Assembly (NCBI RefSeq): GCF_041260155.1
Contig: NW_027248396.1
Coordinates: forward strand, 62,001-126,000
Direction of reading: 5' to 3'
DNA from: Ptychodera flava
Taxonomy: Eukaryota; Hemichordata; Enteropneusta; Ptychoderidae
Length of the DNA: 64,000 nt
The notes under the pieces are model-generated. The model searched no databases, was not told the DNA's origin, and saw only the letters and a program-made list of their open reading frames with translations. The translations under genes and the position numbers were made by a program. Shown here piece by piece: positions 36,168 to 47,534 of this stretch; positions within the stretch are counted from its first letter, which is position 1; every line of letters begins with the position of its first letter.

Positions 36168-37588
36168 GTCCGTTTAACCTGGCCCGCAATTCTTGCCATC
36201 CCATACACTGTCGAAAATATCGATTACGTCTATATTGTAAACGCAACGCCTCGTTGCTCGAACATTAGAAAAGTGCGGAACAAATTACAATAGAGCCTCA
36301 CGATATAGAATAGTGCATCACATCATGGTACAATACAGTAAAGAACAGTACAGTACAGGTACAGTGCAGTACAGTACATTACATTACAGTACAGTACAGT
36401 ACAGTACAGTACAGTATTCCCAATAACACCATACACAGTAAATTAGAGTACCGTACAACACAGAACAGGGCAGAGCAGTAGAGTAAGTACATTACAGTAC
36501 AGCCACATCACCTCACAGCACAGAGCGGTAGAGTGCACTGCACTGCAGTAAATTGGGGCATGTGGAGTACTGTTCAGTACAATAAAGTACAGCACTCCAC
36601 ACCACCCGACTGCACACTAGACCGCACCACAACGCAAAACACAATACAACTTCACAGTGAAGTAAAGTACCATTCAGTACGGCAAAGTACAGAACAGTGC
36701 AGTACAGAACGGCGCAGCACAGCACAGCACAGCCCAAGCAGTACAGTACAGTACAGTACAGTACAGTACAGTACAGTACAGTACAGTACAGTACAGTACA
36801 GTACAGTACAGTACAGTACAGTACAGTACAGTACAGTACAGTACAGTACAGTACAGTACAGTACAGTACAGTACTGTACAGTACAGTACAGTACAGTACA
36901 GTACAGTACAGTACAGTACAGTACAGTGCAGTGCAGTGCAGTACAGTACAGTACAGTACAGTACAGTACAGTACAGTACAGTGCAGTACAGTACAGTACA
37001 GTACAGTACAGTACAGTACAGTGCTGTGCATTGCAGTATAGTGCGGTACAGAGCACGGTGCTGCTTTAGTTGCATAATATCACATGAGTTTTCATTAGGA
37101 AATTAGAACATGCTATTTACAATTATTAGAAAACCATGGAAAGCGACACAAACGTTTCAATAAAAAGTCAGACGATAAAGCCAAAGTAATTAAATTGTTT
37201 GTTTTGCGTCCACTCTTAATGGGAAAAGGTGCGCATCTAAGCGGCTGAGAAACGCACACAATAAAATTAACACAATGTAATTTGATTACAGCAAATAAAA
37301 AAATTGTAACAAAGTTTTACTTCAGAAAAGCTAAGCGGTAATGTATCAAAATTTCCTATTCAAATACACTGTGTGTTTTTTTCCATGAGAACCTTAAACA
37401 TCTAAGGGGATGGGACGCAAAACAAATAATTAATTACTTGGCCTAATGCTGATCTTCTGTTCCTCTGTGCACCTACCAGAACCATGTCTTGACATCAGAA
37501 GTGATAAGCTATTTTTTTTCTTGTCCATGAATAATTTGGTATATTACAGGATTTCATTTCTAACTTATTTGACCTTTGTGCCCTGCAG
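36168..37588 (+). other. Gene B intron filled by TACAG array
   Basis: The intron between the first CUB domain and the next exon. About half of it is the pentanucleotide array listed separately; the rest shows no feature. Confidence 0.6.
36346..37066. repeat. (TACAG)n pentanucleotide satellite
   Basis: The core 36739-37021 is almost pure cagta repeats, about 56 copies, flanked by degenerate copies on both sides. The period of five opens long frames on both strands with repeating STVQY or YCTVL peptides; these are artefacts. Confidence 0.95.
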
Positions 37589-37785
37589 TCAAGGAAGATG
37601 ACGAAAAAATGGCAAGGGGTGGTAGATTGTCTTCTCACCGAGCCTACCCGAACGGTTCCGAACTTGGGAAAGGAAAATACGAGCTCGATATCAGGAACGA
37701 CGGAGTTTACGGTCAAACATACGTGAAATTTACAGATATCACATTATCAGAGGAGATTGATCAAAGTGGGATGCCGCTCATGCAG
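37589..37785 (+). CDS. Gene B, exon 5: CUB-like segment
   Basis: Acceptor tgtgccctgcag, phase 1 entry, donor gtattc at 37786. It reads VKEDDEKMARGGRLSSHRAYP, KGKYELDIRND, TYVKFTDITLSE. The R-L-S-S-H-x-x-Y-P start and the x-V-x-F-x-D-I-x-L-S-E strand resemble the first half of a second CUB domain, without the first cysteine. Confidence 0.68.
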
Positions 37786-37886
37786 GTATTCATGTTTGTT
37801 CAGTATGTGTGTAGGTACGTAGCTATACGAGCAAGTTTGTGCATGATTTATGTCCGTACATTTGATTGTCTTTGTTGTCCGTTCAT

Positions 37887-37888
37887 TT

Positions 37889-37937
<49 letters not shown>

Positions 37938-37965
37938 GTTGTGTTGTTGTTTGTTGTTGTTGTTG
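37887..37965. repeat. (TTG)n microsatellite in gene B intron
   Basis: About 25 TTG units with a short gtgttgtgttg interruption near the end. Confidence 0.9.
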
Positions 37966-38481
37966 TACAGTTATGACTGTAATTGTGATCTAAGTGCGGC
38001 TATAAATAGAACCTAAAACCGTACAAACTCGTGACAAAAATTTTCGGGAACTATCTGGAAGCTTTTTTCACAATGACAGATTTTACGTCATGAGTGTACA
38101 GAGTTTACCGCGTATTATCATAAGAATACACAATGGATATTCAACTTACCTTGTATAATCTAACAGTAGACGTCCCTCGTAAGTAGGGAAAATAATGAGT
38201 AGTTTAAAAGGCTTTGAGTTTGACCTTCAAGCTGCTGTGGCCTGTTTTTTTTCTGTCACTCTTATAGTTTGGTGGTCTTCTATGTGATATCGACAGCTTG
38301 TGTAGTTGCAGCTAGATGGCTTCCTTTTAGATAAACGTAATAAGTCTATGAGTGTTTTCTTGGATTGAATTGAGTTTTCAATAATCTGCGTTTTACGTTG
38401 AAGCACATTGATGTGTTTGTGCTATATATGTTGCTGCGTACGGATGGAATGTTTACAGAGTTTGTCGACCAATATCTCTAG

Positions 38482-38690
38482 ATCCGGATTGCAACATCGA
38501 ATATCACACCGGAAGACATGGCTCAGACGTAAACGATGGATTTGCTCAGAAGGTCAATGAAAGTGAAGAATGCTGTCAGCTTTGGAATGAAATGATGGGT
38601 GCGAGTCTTACGGCTTTGATACAAGAAAAGAGAACTGCTGGTTGAAAGACGACATGCCCTGGCCAACGTATCCACCAGACTTCCACTCAG
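38482..38690 (+). CDS. Gene B, exon 6: PAN/apple-like domain (frame broken)
   Basis: It reads DPDCNIEYHTGRHGSDV, KVNESEECCQLWNE, then after a one-base loss at about 38591-38603 CESYGFDTRKENCWLKDD. The spacing E-C-C-x-L, C-x-x-Y-x-F-D and N-C-W-L-K matches PAN/apple domains. Donor gtaaag follows cactcag. The acceptor is uncertain: atctctag at 38481 needs phase 1, while exon 5 ends in phase 0; starting at 38459 after gtttacag with a small extra exon at about 38268-38299 would reconcile the phases. Confidence 0.65.
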
Positions 38691-39078
38691 GTAAAGTACA
38701 AGGTGATACATCATAGCCAGGAAGTATTATCGTTCTGTAAAACAGTGTATGTCGTCAGACAGCTTTGGATGTTGTAAGTTATATAGGGACATATACCTAT
38801 GAAGTTAGATGGACTGTTTATCTGAGGCGTTTGAAGGATATTTTGCTCGCCATAGAGAGAAGTGTACGTAAGATTATGGTAATATTGATTTGAGTATTAT
38901 TACTATATTGAAACAACACACCCTAATGTACTGCAACCTTTTGGTGATTTCGTGGTAAAGGGACATGATTCGCTACATTCTCTGCTTTACAAATATTATA
39001 GTATTCGTACATCACCAATCCAAATCTTGATAATATACGAGGGGAATCTGCGAATAACATTTTATCTTTTTCGAACAG

Positions 39079-39276
39079 GCATCATTACGCCCTGTGACAA
39101 TAGATTGGAAATGATAAAGATCTTCAGTGATAGTAAACTGATTGGCATAGTGTGCCAGGGGCATCATGGGAATGGCTTCGTCTCAAGCGGCAGAATTACA
39201 CTTGAAATGCACATCAGTGACGCTAATCAAAACGAAAAGGGATTCAAAGGAATCTATACACTGTTCTACATGTCAG
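39079..39276 (+). CDS. Gene B, exon 7: CUB-like C-terminal half
   Basis: Phase 1-1 exon, acceptor tttttcgaacag, donor gtaaga. It reads IITPCDNRLEMIKIFSD, IVCQGHHGNGFVSSGRI and FKGIYTLFYMS. The pattern of a short x-I-F-S-D motif, a Cys-containing C-Q-G turn, a Ser-Gly strand and a G-F-x-G-x-Y-x-x-x-Y end is the second half of a CUB domain. Confidence 0.75.
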
Positions 39277-39507
39277 GTAAGATTGGCGTACAATGAAGAA
39301 CACGCAGTTTATTGTGCTCAGTGATTGTGTTAAGTAGCCAATTATCTCGTGGTCACTGAAGAGCACAAATACATGTCTATCTCATCTGTGCATCAGTAGC
39401 ACCAGAATTTTGTACCTGATTCACATACGACCGACTATTGTAACATTTATTAAATCTTGGTTGAAAAGGTAACATTATGAAGCTTTATGTTCTTATTTTG
39501 TGATCAG

Positions 39508-39645
39508 ATGAAGATGGAAAGTGCAGGAATGAAAACGACTACCGGTGCGAAAATGGACGGTGTATCTCCGAATATCTCAGAGATGACTATCTTGACCACT
39601 GTGATCACCATGGGAAAGCCTCGTGCCTTAAAAGTGCTTCAGTCG
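39508..39645 (+). CDS. Gene B, exon 8: LDL-receptor class A domain
   Basis: Phase 1-1 exon, acceptor ttttgtgatcag, donor gtgagt. It reads DEDGKCRNENDYRCENGRCI, SEYLRDDYLDHCDHHGKASC. The order C, Y-x-C-x-N-G-x-C-I, L-x-D-x-x-D-x-C-D, C is the calcium-binding LDLa fold; Asp residues take the places of the usual ligands, though the SDE triad is changed to CDHHGK. Confidence 0.8.
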
Positions 39646-40136
39646 GTGAGTGGCTTGAAATCCTACAAATAAAAAAGAGTCTTATTCGGTATTGATCATT
39701 CATTTTCCTTAAATTTTATGCAAACTGCAAGTGTAATGTATTGAAATTTCGTTCGCTGTCTATCCACGTGGAGGGATACCTTAGATCAGAGAAATCAAAG
39801 TAAAGCATTACCTACGGACCCGGATTTTTAAAAACTGAGTTTTGGCCTACATAGTTAAAGGACTACGATACGTAAGAAACATCTTGTAATTAAGTTTACA
39901 TAAACTCTGTCTCCTAGACCAAGACCAAAAATCATACAACAAAATATTATGATTTTAACCCTCTTAAAAACAATAAATTATTGAAATAGAACATTTAAAG
40001 TCATAAGTGCTTAGGGATTTCATGGACAATATGCGCTATAGTCATAGCGAGATACTTCCGGAGAATAGCATTCGTTATCGCTGATATTGTTCAGTGATCG
40101 TGCAAGGATCTCATGTTTTACTTGCTTTTCTTACAG

Positions 40137-40186
40137 TACTGGTATCGTTGATTATGTTTATTCTGGTCGATGATTTGCAGTTTTGA
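40137..40186 (+). CDS. Gene B, possible last exon
   Basis: Acceptor cttttcttacag followed by a phase-compatible short reading VLVSLIMFILVDDLQF and TGA. The hydrophobic run is only about ten residues, short for a membrane anchor. Offered because it is the only phase-consistent ending seen downstream of the LDLa exon. Confidence 0.22.
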
Positions 40187-40927
40187 TGACGTTTTGTGCC
40201 CATAGTATTCACACAGCAGGTGACGTGCTCACAGTTATGGTGACGTTTTATGACTCAATATTCTTCACATCATTGGACGCGTTCGCCTTACTAAATTGAG
40301 TACTAAATACAACATCTACGGAACAAGATTATTGTTCATTTGGAAAAAAAAACAGTAAATAATATTTGCTTGCATTATGCCTTCAACAACTATTTCGGCA
40401 AATGACAGGCATTAGTCATACAAGGGGAAGACTAGAAATGTAGAATATCCAACAACTCCATCCATTAAAAGTAACCTATAACATGTATCCCTAGGACGAT
40501 CCAGCTAAGGTTAATAATAACTTCTATATCAAACCAAAATATTCATTTCCGTCGATTTAGAATGAATTGCTATACTTCATCAGTGTGAAAAGTCTTTCAA
40601 TCTAAAAACTATTAAAATCAAAATCAAGATTTCAGCAGTCTTGTCTCTTAATTGGAAAATTTTGTCTTAAGAAATTGCATAAGAACATATGTGAAAATGT
40701 GTATATAATTTTACAAGTCTTTATTCTATTGTCATTTATAATTTTCTTCATTGTAACTAATCCCCTCCGTATTTATCTTTCTGTATACATAGTAATAGCC
40801 TTTTGAACTCTAATGATTTGAAGCTTTGAGCGAGTACCCATATTACAGCGGTGTCTTCATTTTACGTTACTTGAACCCGCTAGTAAACTTACGTTCCCTG
40901 AATCATAGTTTGTATCATTTATATTTG
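40187..40927. other. Gene B 3' region, nothing recognised
   Basis: No exon, RNA gene or defined repeat is supported. Confidence 0.4.
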
Positions 40928-41149
40928 TAGACTGAAAGATCCGTCTCGGAGGACGCTCCCTACGCTCGTCTCCGACGACGACTGGACGTGGTCTGTCACA
41001 TGCGGCAGCGAGATGATAGAACGTTAGTCACGCCACAGCTGTTTTCGTCGCTAAAATATGTGACGTTTTATGCAGATTGCTGTTGAATATTTATTGAACT
41101 CAGAAGGGGAGCGTGGAGAGCGCCCTCGAGCGACGGATCTTCCAGTCTT
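40928..41149. mobile_element. About 220-bp MITE with 9-10 bp target duplication
   Basis: Inverted ends gactgaaagatccgtc and gacggatcttccagtc, with further matching ggacgctccc / ggggagcgt. Direct repeats ttatatttg flank it (40919-40927 and 41150-41158). A 9-10 bp duplication suits Mutator-like elements. Confidence 0.6.
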
Positions 41150-41289
41150 TTATATTTGGTGAACTGCAGTGTCTGACACTTACTCTGTACGTATTTGTGG
41201 CACGACGTTTATAAAACTCATCTTTAATGCATAAACATAATTGCAAAGTTGATGAACTAGACAAAATACGTCTTGATCAACGTGTTCTG

Positions 41290-42470
41290 ACTGTCTCGTT
41301 GTTTCATCAAAATATATACTTTAAACCAATGACAGTTTGACACAACCTTTGCACCCTGTATTGTTACTGTGATTTATCATCCGTCAATAAAGCTACAAAC
41401 TGTTATTATCAGTAGCGTACTTAACAATCGATTTTCTCAATGCTTCATAACTAAGTTGTTAAGCATTGAGGCAGAAAAGCGTGCACGCATAATAGGGTGA
41501 CAAGCAATCTCTAATAAATCTACCGTTTGGAATTTTCGACAACTTCTGCTTACTCATCAGTTAGTCACCAAAAATTTATGAAAAGTCGATATGCTCAGTT
41601 ACAGAGTGCTTCGGTCGGTGCACGCATCGTTTCGGTTTTAAATGTCGTTTGTATAAAGGTCAAGGACAGCAAAGTTTGCAGGCAAGTTAATTCAAATTTG
41701 CAGTAAAGCACATGTGACGAAAGTAGAAAGCCGCGAAAAGATCGGGTAATAAACATCTGTTCCTTGCTCTGAATGACGTAATGCACATATGGGGCTCCTA
41801 CAATTTCCAAGCCAAGTCTTGTTCCAGATAGTACTTCATGGATACGTATCTGCGCTTTGATGCTACAATAAAACGAATCCAAATGACGATTGAGATATAA
41901 ACGTCCACCTTCAATTTGATGAGAGATTCAGAGGCAACGTGGACGATATGTGTAGTGCAATCATCTATTGACAACAGAGACGGCGATGTCAGAGCTAGAA
42001 TGTTAATGGCGGCAGAGTATTTGGTCTGATTAACCCTTTTGAGGTCACCAGTCTGTTTAACCTTTATCAGTACGTACACTGAGATACAGTGGAATTTGAA
42101 CACCTGCATTTAGTAGGCAATGTACACGTAAATATGCACCGCCATACTGGAGCCGTCAACATCGTAAAGCGATAAATTTAGGAGTTTTCAAGCCTGGCTG
42201 ATTATGATTTCAGGGTTTACGAGGGTTTATACAAATTTATAAATACCTCGTTAAATATCATAAGGAGGCTTGACTCTGATAATGTGGAAAGAATTCACGA
42301 AAAAAAGTTTTTTTGTAGCTCGCATAGCTTTTTTAAGTATGTAATTTAAGTAATACGGTGTGATTGTGACCATTTGCATGAATATATATGTATAACTGGG
42401 GTAAATGGAATATGTGAATTTGGGACTGACTAGCTGCATCACCTTCAGCTGTACTCAGACTCCAGTAAAA
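41290..42470 (+). repeat. Diverged dispersed repeat, copy 2
   Basis: Shares with 43480-44720 the opening GACACAACCTNTGNACCCTGT then ATTGTTAC, and with both other copies the CTGAATGACGTAA and CTGTTTAACCTTTATCAGTACG blocks. No coding content recognised. Confidence 0.6.
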
Positions 42471-43479
42471 AAGTTCAATGGGACAGAACAAATACTTCCT
42501 TTGTGGAATAATCAGACATAATAGCCGATTTAAAACAACCGACACAATGTCGACAACTTAAGTCTACAGCCTCATTATAGTGTAGTGACGCTGACTACGG
42601 AGTCGTTTTCTGACGTCTCGATGTTTAAAGCCTTTAATCACTTTGCTCAAGGATATAATCCATTATTATAGGATTGGGTCGGCCTGCCAATATCAGTGGT
42701 TTCCTCACAGCCATACAAAACTTCACCCATACCTCAAAACTTCTTAACCATACACCAACCACTTTCATGATTTATAATCCACTCCTGATATCCGTTGTTG
42801 TATCATACATTTAATTTCATTTATCTTGTCTCAAAACATTAACTCGAATACCACAGTCATTTAGTTTCTCATCACATAAATATACTATGTACATGTATTC
42901 TTACATACATAACTAAATTCCGTTAGACAACATGACTCATTTCGCCTATCCCTGACCAACTGATAGTTGGGCCGTGATGTGTGGGCCCTGTCAAGGGGCA
43001 CCTTCTAAGTGGTAGATAAGGGGATATGTGTGTTCCGTCTTTTTTCTACTGAAAAGCTAAGCTACACTCTCAAAACAAAAGCGGGCATTTACAGAGTATA
43101 CCGACACGCAGACGTTGAGGATGCCCCAGACGGGACCTCGAAACCAAGGCTGGATGTAGGCCTAACTGCGTTCGCCGGGCCCGAGCCAGGCAGCCATACG
43201 CACTCGGTATAAGCCAGTCACATGTAGGCATATAGGCCTACACTAATATCATGTACGGTGATTCTTTTATTGAATAATCAAGTCGTATATAGACATTCTA
43301 CATATTAAATACGATTATTATTCCAGCAATGTGCCAAGCGCCTGTGACTGTATATGGTTAAACGATGGTTTCTTCCTACTTACGCGAGACCCCAAAATCT
43401 GGGAAAGCCTTATTTGAACTGTCTTCTATGTATACACATAATCGCATGGTTATTGAACTTTGGAGAATACGTACGCGTA
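42471..43479. other. Intergenic, no gene seen
   Basis: A GC-richer patch at about 43080-43200 (cagacgggacctcg, gggcccgagccagg) could belong to an exon but no frame or splice pair is convincing. Confidence 0.35.
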
Positions 43480-44720
43480 TGGATCAACGAATCCTGTGTG
43501 TTTCGTCGTTTCATACCAATATCGTCACTTTGAATCAGTGACATTTGACACAACCTCTGTACCCTGTATTGTTACCGTTCCTCTGTCAATAAAACTACAA
43601 ATCATGACTATCAATAGTTTAATTACAGCGCTTGCCATTATCAAAGACGCATAACTGCGTTGTGAAGCGTAAAGGCATGTTTGGAATCCACCTGAGCTTT
43701 GTACACCTGGTGCTGTTGTTATGTGTAAGACAAGCACAGCCGTGTTAGCAGTCTCTTGTCAGACTGGTTTTGAAATTGCTTCATGTCTACTTCTCCGTCG
43801 CCATGTATCCTACAGGTGTGTGTAAAGGCTATGGGCTGAATTACAGAATGCATTTGTCGGTACATGCGTCATTGAAGTTGAACTTTAAAAAGACACTAAA
43901 TTTCGAATTTCAAAAGTAAGTTTTTAACTTTTACTGGACAGCACAAGCAAGGAAAGTACAAAACCATGAAAGTTACCAACTAAAGAAGAAGTAACCCTTG
44001 TCCTGAATAACGTAATTAACATATGGGGCTACGGGTTCCCTAAGTCAGTCTATATAACAATAGTATGACTTTTCATAAATTCTTTCATTATCGTCACTTA
44101 GCATTCTTTCGATTGACATTAAAATCCATGACGAAATTGCACTGCAGGGAATAGAAAATAGACTATTGAGACATCTACTTATTGTTTCAGTTCGATGAAA
44201 GTTTCTAAGGAAATATCAAAGTTACCTGATTTAATTCAATCTGTTGATAACTGGTGTAGCGATTGTCAGAATTACGATGAAGTGTTTATCCAGACTTGTC
44301 GTATTTAGGTAACCATCTGTTCAGCATTTATCAGTACCGATATTGCGATACAGAGGACTTTGGACACTGCTTGCATTTGGATAAGTATCGCCAGAATCGA
44401 GACGAAACGTTGTAAAGCAATAAGTCGTGCAGCTAACGCCCTGGCAAGCACGTTTTAAAAACCTGGCTGCTTGTCACAGTTACGGCCATTTGAAATAATT
44501 GTTAACAAAATAAGAGCGATAAATATCAAAGGACTCTTCGGAACGGAATACATAAACAATCAGATTATTAGTTCAAATCTGTGGTTTAAGTAATTTTTCG
44601 TGTATATTTGACCATCTGCGGGAAAATACATTGGATAGGCGGACGCGTTACGTGAAGCTTCGGCTAATTATTCGCATCACTTTCAGTCCTACTGCGCAAA
44701 CCCCACTGTGAGAAGTCAGC
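43480..44720 (+). repeat. Diverged dispersed repeat, copy 3
   Basis: Third member of the family, ending about 0.8 kb before the first codon of gene C. Includes TGTTCAGCATTTATCAGTACCG and gatacagaggactttggac. Confidence 0.6.
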
Positions 44721-45554
44721 CAGGAACTATGTGATGATGGTAATACCTGTAGTTACGAAACAAAAGGAAAAGCAATATTTGTGAAAGATAATCATTAACT
44801 TATCTTTCCCATGCTTAATACTCCCAGCGTTCTATTGTATTTCATCTACTTTTATTATTTAGCTGTTACTTGACATTTTAATTTAGTCATGGAGTGGGTT
44901 TGAAACAAGAGAATTGTAGCAAGTTGCGCCAAGTTGGAAGATATGATAATATAATGATGAAGAAATGTAGGGGAGCTCAAGCTCTTAAAATTGATAACAA
45001 GACTGATGAGCACTGGGTAATCCCAATATATTGTGATTTTCAATAGATATAATTATGCTTATGTCAGACTGCACAAAATGAATACGGTTTGACAACAATC
45101 TGCGTGAAACTGTCTGATGCACAGTGGGAACTACATAAGTGAGAGGCAAAAATAGAGTGCCTAGTCTTCCCATGATATCGGTATGTATGACAAATTTTTT
45201 GAACAAAATTACTTCGATATGAATGCAATGAGTCAAGATCAAATTTCAGCGAGGAATTTTTTTTTTGAAATTGAAAAAGGACTCGGTGGCACATTCTGTA
45301 CGACCGGCTCTGCACCCAAGATATTCTATAAAACATACGTCATGAATTATTTACGACCCACGTCGCTTTTCTATACCGACATAAGGAAGTTAATGATCAA
45401 CTAAGGCATTTTTTGCGAGGTCTCCAACTCTGACACAGTTCAGCTTTTTCGTGTCCTTCTCTCTGATCTTTCTCGGTTTTCCTTGGTCAGAGTTACGTCA
45501 TCCTATTAGGCCTCAGATTTCTTTGACTTTGATTTGCTGTGATCAAGAGTCGGC
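44721..45554. other. Upstream region of gene C
   Basis: No exon or defined element. Gene C's promoter is expected here; no core element can be named from sequence alone. Confidence 0.35.
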
Positions 45555-45658
45555 ATGGAAAGCTCCGATGTAAAACCTAGTACTTCCGACAGCAAAGGGA
45601 GTGAACGTGTTGAACGCTCCGATGGTAATGGCGGACGACGAGGCAGGAAAACCAAAAG
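45555..45658 (+). CDS. Gene C, exon 1: charged low-complexity N-terminus
   Basis: ATG at 45555 in a good context (ggcATGg). It reads MESSDVKPSTSDSKGSERV, then a Gly/Arg-rich basic run ending GRKTK, and stops at a strong donor gtaagc with two bases left. These complete an Arg codon at acceptor 47065, giving a frame that continues into exon 2. No signal peptide; cytosolic location is inferred. Confidence 0.6.
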
Positions 45659-47065
45659 GTAAGCTGGTAGGGCAATACATGTATCTGTTATATCGTGACA
45701 AATTGTATCCTGACGTTGATACATTTTGTACGGAAGCAGTAAATTGTCACTGCAAGAGTCAGGGCTATGAAAAATAGTGTAAAACAACCAGAGAAGGCGT
45801 TCAATAAAATTAGCTTAATATTCTCGAGGCTACAAGTACGGTGACACTAACGCCCTCTATGGTGTGATTTGAAGAGAAAAGAAGTCAGTTGTTACCAACA
45901 TTTGAAATATTTTATCACTGTATTCTGGTATGGACTTGATTAATTGTTACCATGCGACAAGACAATTTGCATCTGCGACGTGTAAGCTTCACGATGACGT
46001 ATTTATGACATTTCCCACTAACCTTTGATAATAATAATAATTTTATGACGAATCTGTTCAGAACAGACATTAAACACCAGATCGTACGTTAGACCTAGTG
46101 CCTTCAGTTATGTTTGCGTTCGCCTGTTGCAATTGATACCGGGGTATTAGAAATGAACGGTTGAGCGATTCAAGACATTAACTTAGGGGGATAACAGATA
46201 TTCCTTAAATGAATCGTATTTCACAGCTTTAAAGTGTTACATTGCCTGGACGCAATTTATCGCAGGGTCTTTTGTTTCTTTATTTAAACTCTTATACTTT
46301 ACTACAATGGATCAAGATTGAAATAATCGGCATCTTTTCTCTTCATCTTTCAACAGTTAATGCAGTCATTTAAAGCTCCAAAAGCTGTATCTTTGGCTAA
46401 TGTTTTAGAACTTTTGCTTCGTTGTTTCCCTACACTTTCAGCATTGGATACCCAAACTGTAATTTAATGCCACGTATTTAGCATATCAACACAGCCTATT
46501 TGAGTATAATCTACATTATTATTGTTGGATATCCGTTTGTAAACAATAACATGATCACTACACACTTACAGCTGTGTTGACTAAAAAAATACTGGAAATT
46601 TCTGCATAACAAACAGATTAGGGTCAGACACGGTAGTTGATATACAGAAGCAGAATACTGAAAAACTTGCCACAAGTTACAGCCTATGTCCCTTTAATTC
46701 GCTACATGGAGATTGCAAGCCATAAATTTATGAAAAGTATATGGACTCTTTACAGTATAAAGTTATAGTATAAACTAATTAGTATTACGATATCAGTTTC
46801 ATTTGACCCAGTTTGTCATGGAGTCAATTGGCCACACCGCATCATAGTTCGTCATTGAGAGATTTCTTTTTAAGTTGGGTGCATCAATAACGAAACATTT
46901 CAAGGAGAAAGAATAATCAACTAACACATTTCACTTTTGCTTTTTATACCCGGCAGTTGAAGACCATGGTGTTATTCTATGGCACTCATAAAATGTCACT
47001 CATAAATGGTAATGGTCCTAAGACTCCTGAGCTTACCACATTGGAATAACCATGACGTTTATTAG
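45659..47065 (+). other. Gene C intron 1
   Basis: Starts gtaagc and ends gtttattag. Nothing else is recognised inside it. Confidence 0.45.
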
Positions 47066-47257
47066 ATCAAAGTTGAATCGACAAAATGGCCATCAATTCT
47101 TCGAACTAAATCAGTTGGCAAAAATTGTGTCGTCTAATCATCCTTATTATACGCTGCCTGAGAGCAAGAATATCCCTGATAAACTGACAGATACAAATAT
47201 GCCCAATGGCTTGAAGATAGACATACATGAAAGAGCTGATACCTTATACCTGTATAA
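47066..47257 (+). CDS. Gene C, exon 2
   Basis: Reads SKLNRQNGHQFFELNQL, IVSSNHPYYTLPES, LKIDIHERADTLYLY, and leaves two bases before donor gtaata. An alternative is translation from ATG 47052 (accATGa), which gives a few extra residues (MTFIR) and no exon 1. No domain is recognised; it is a non-conserved region ahead of the transferase fold. Confidence 0.6.
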
Positions 47258-47534
47258 GTAATAAATTCACATAACGATTACTGATGCGCCATGGTATACC
47301 AGATATTTCGAGTCCGTTTTGATCGTATCATTCTAAAGTTCAGTATCTAATTTTAAGACTGTTACGATGAATTGCAAATCCGGCTCGGTTGAAGTCACAA
47401 GCCAGGAGTATGTTTGTTAGGAGGCATGCAAGAATCAATGAGATGGTTGTGATGTTTTTATAAACGAACTGTTTATTAATACCAAACAACAAAAGCGAAA
47501 CAAACATTTTTTTATATTTTTTTTTCGTTGACAG

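Noticed and set aside
36513..37075. Five long overlapping open frames on both strands
   Set aside because: Artefacts of the TACAG satellite, whose five-base period contains no stop in several frames.
45183..45404. Open frame upstream of gene C
   Set aside because: No splice context or recognised motif, and phase does not link it to gene C.
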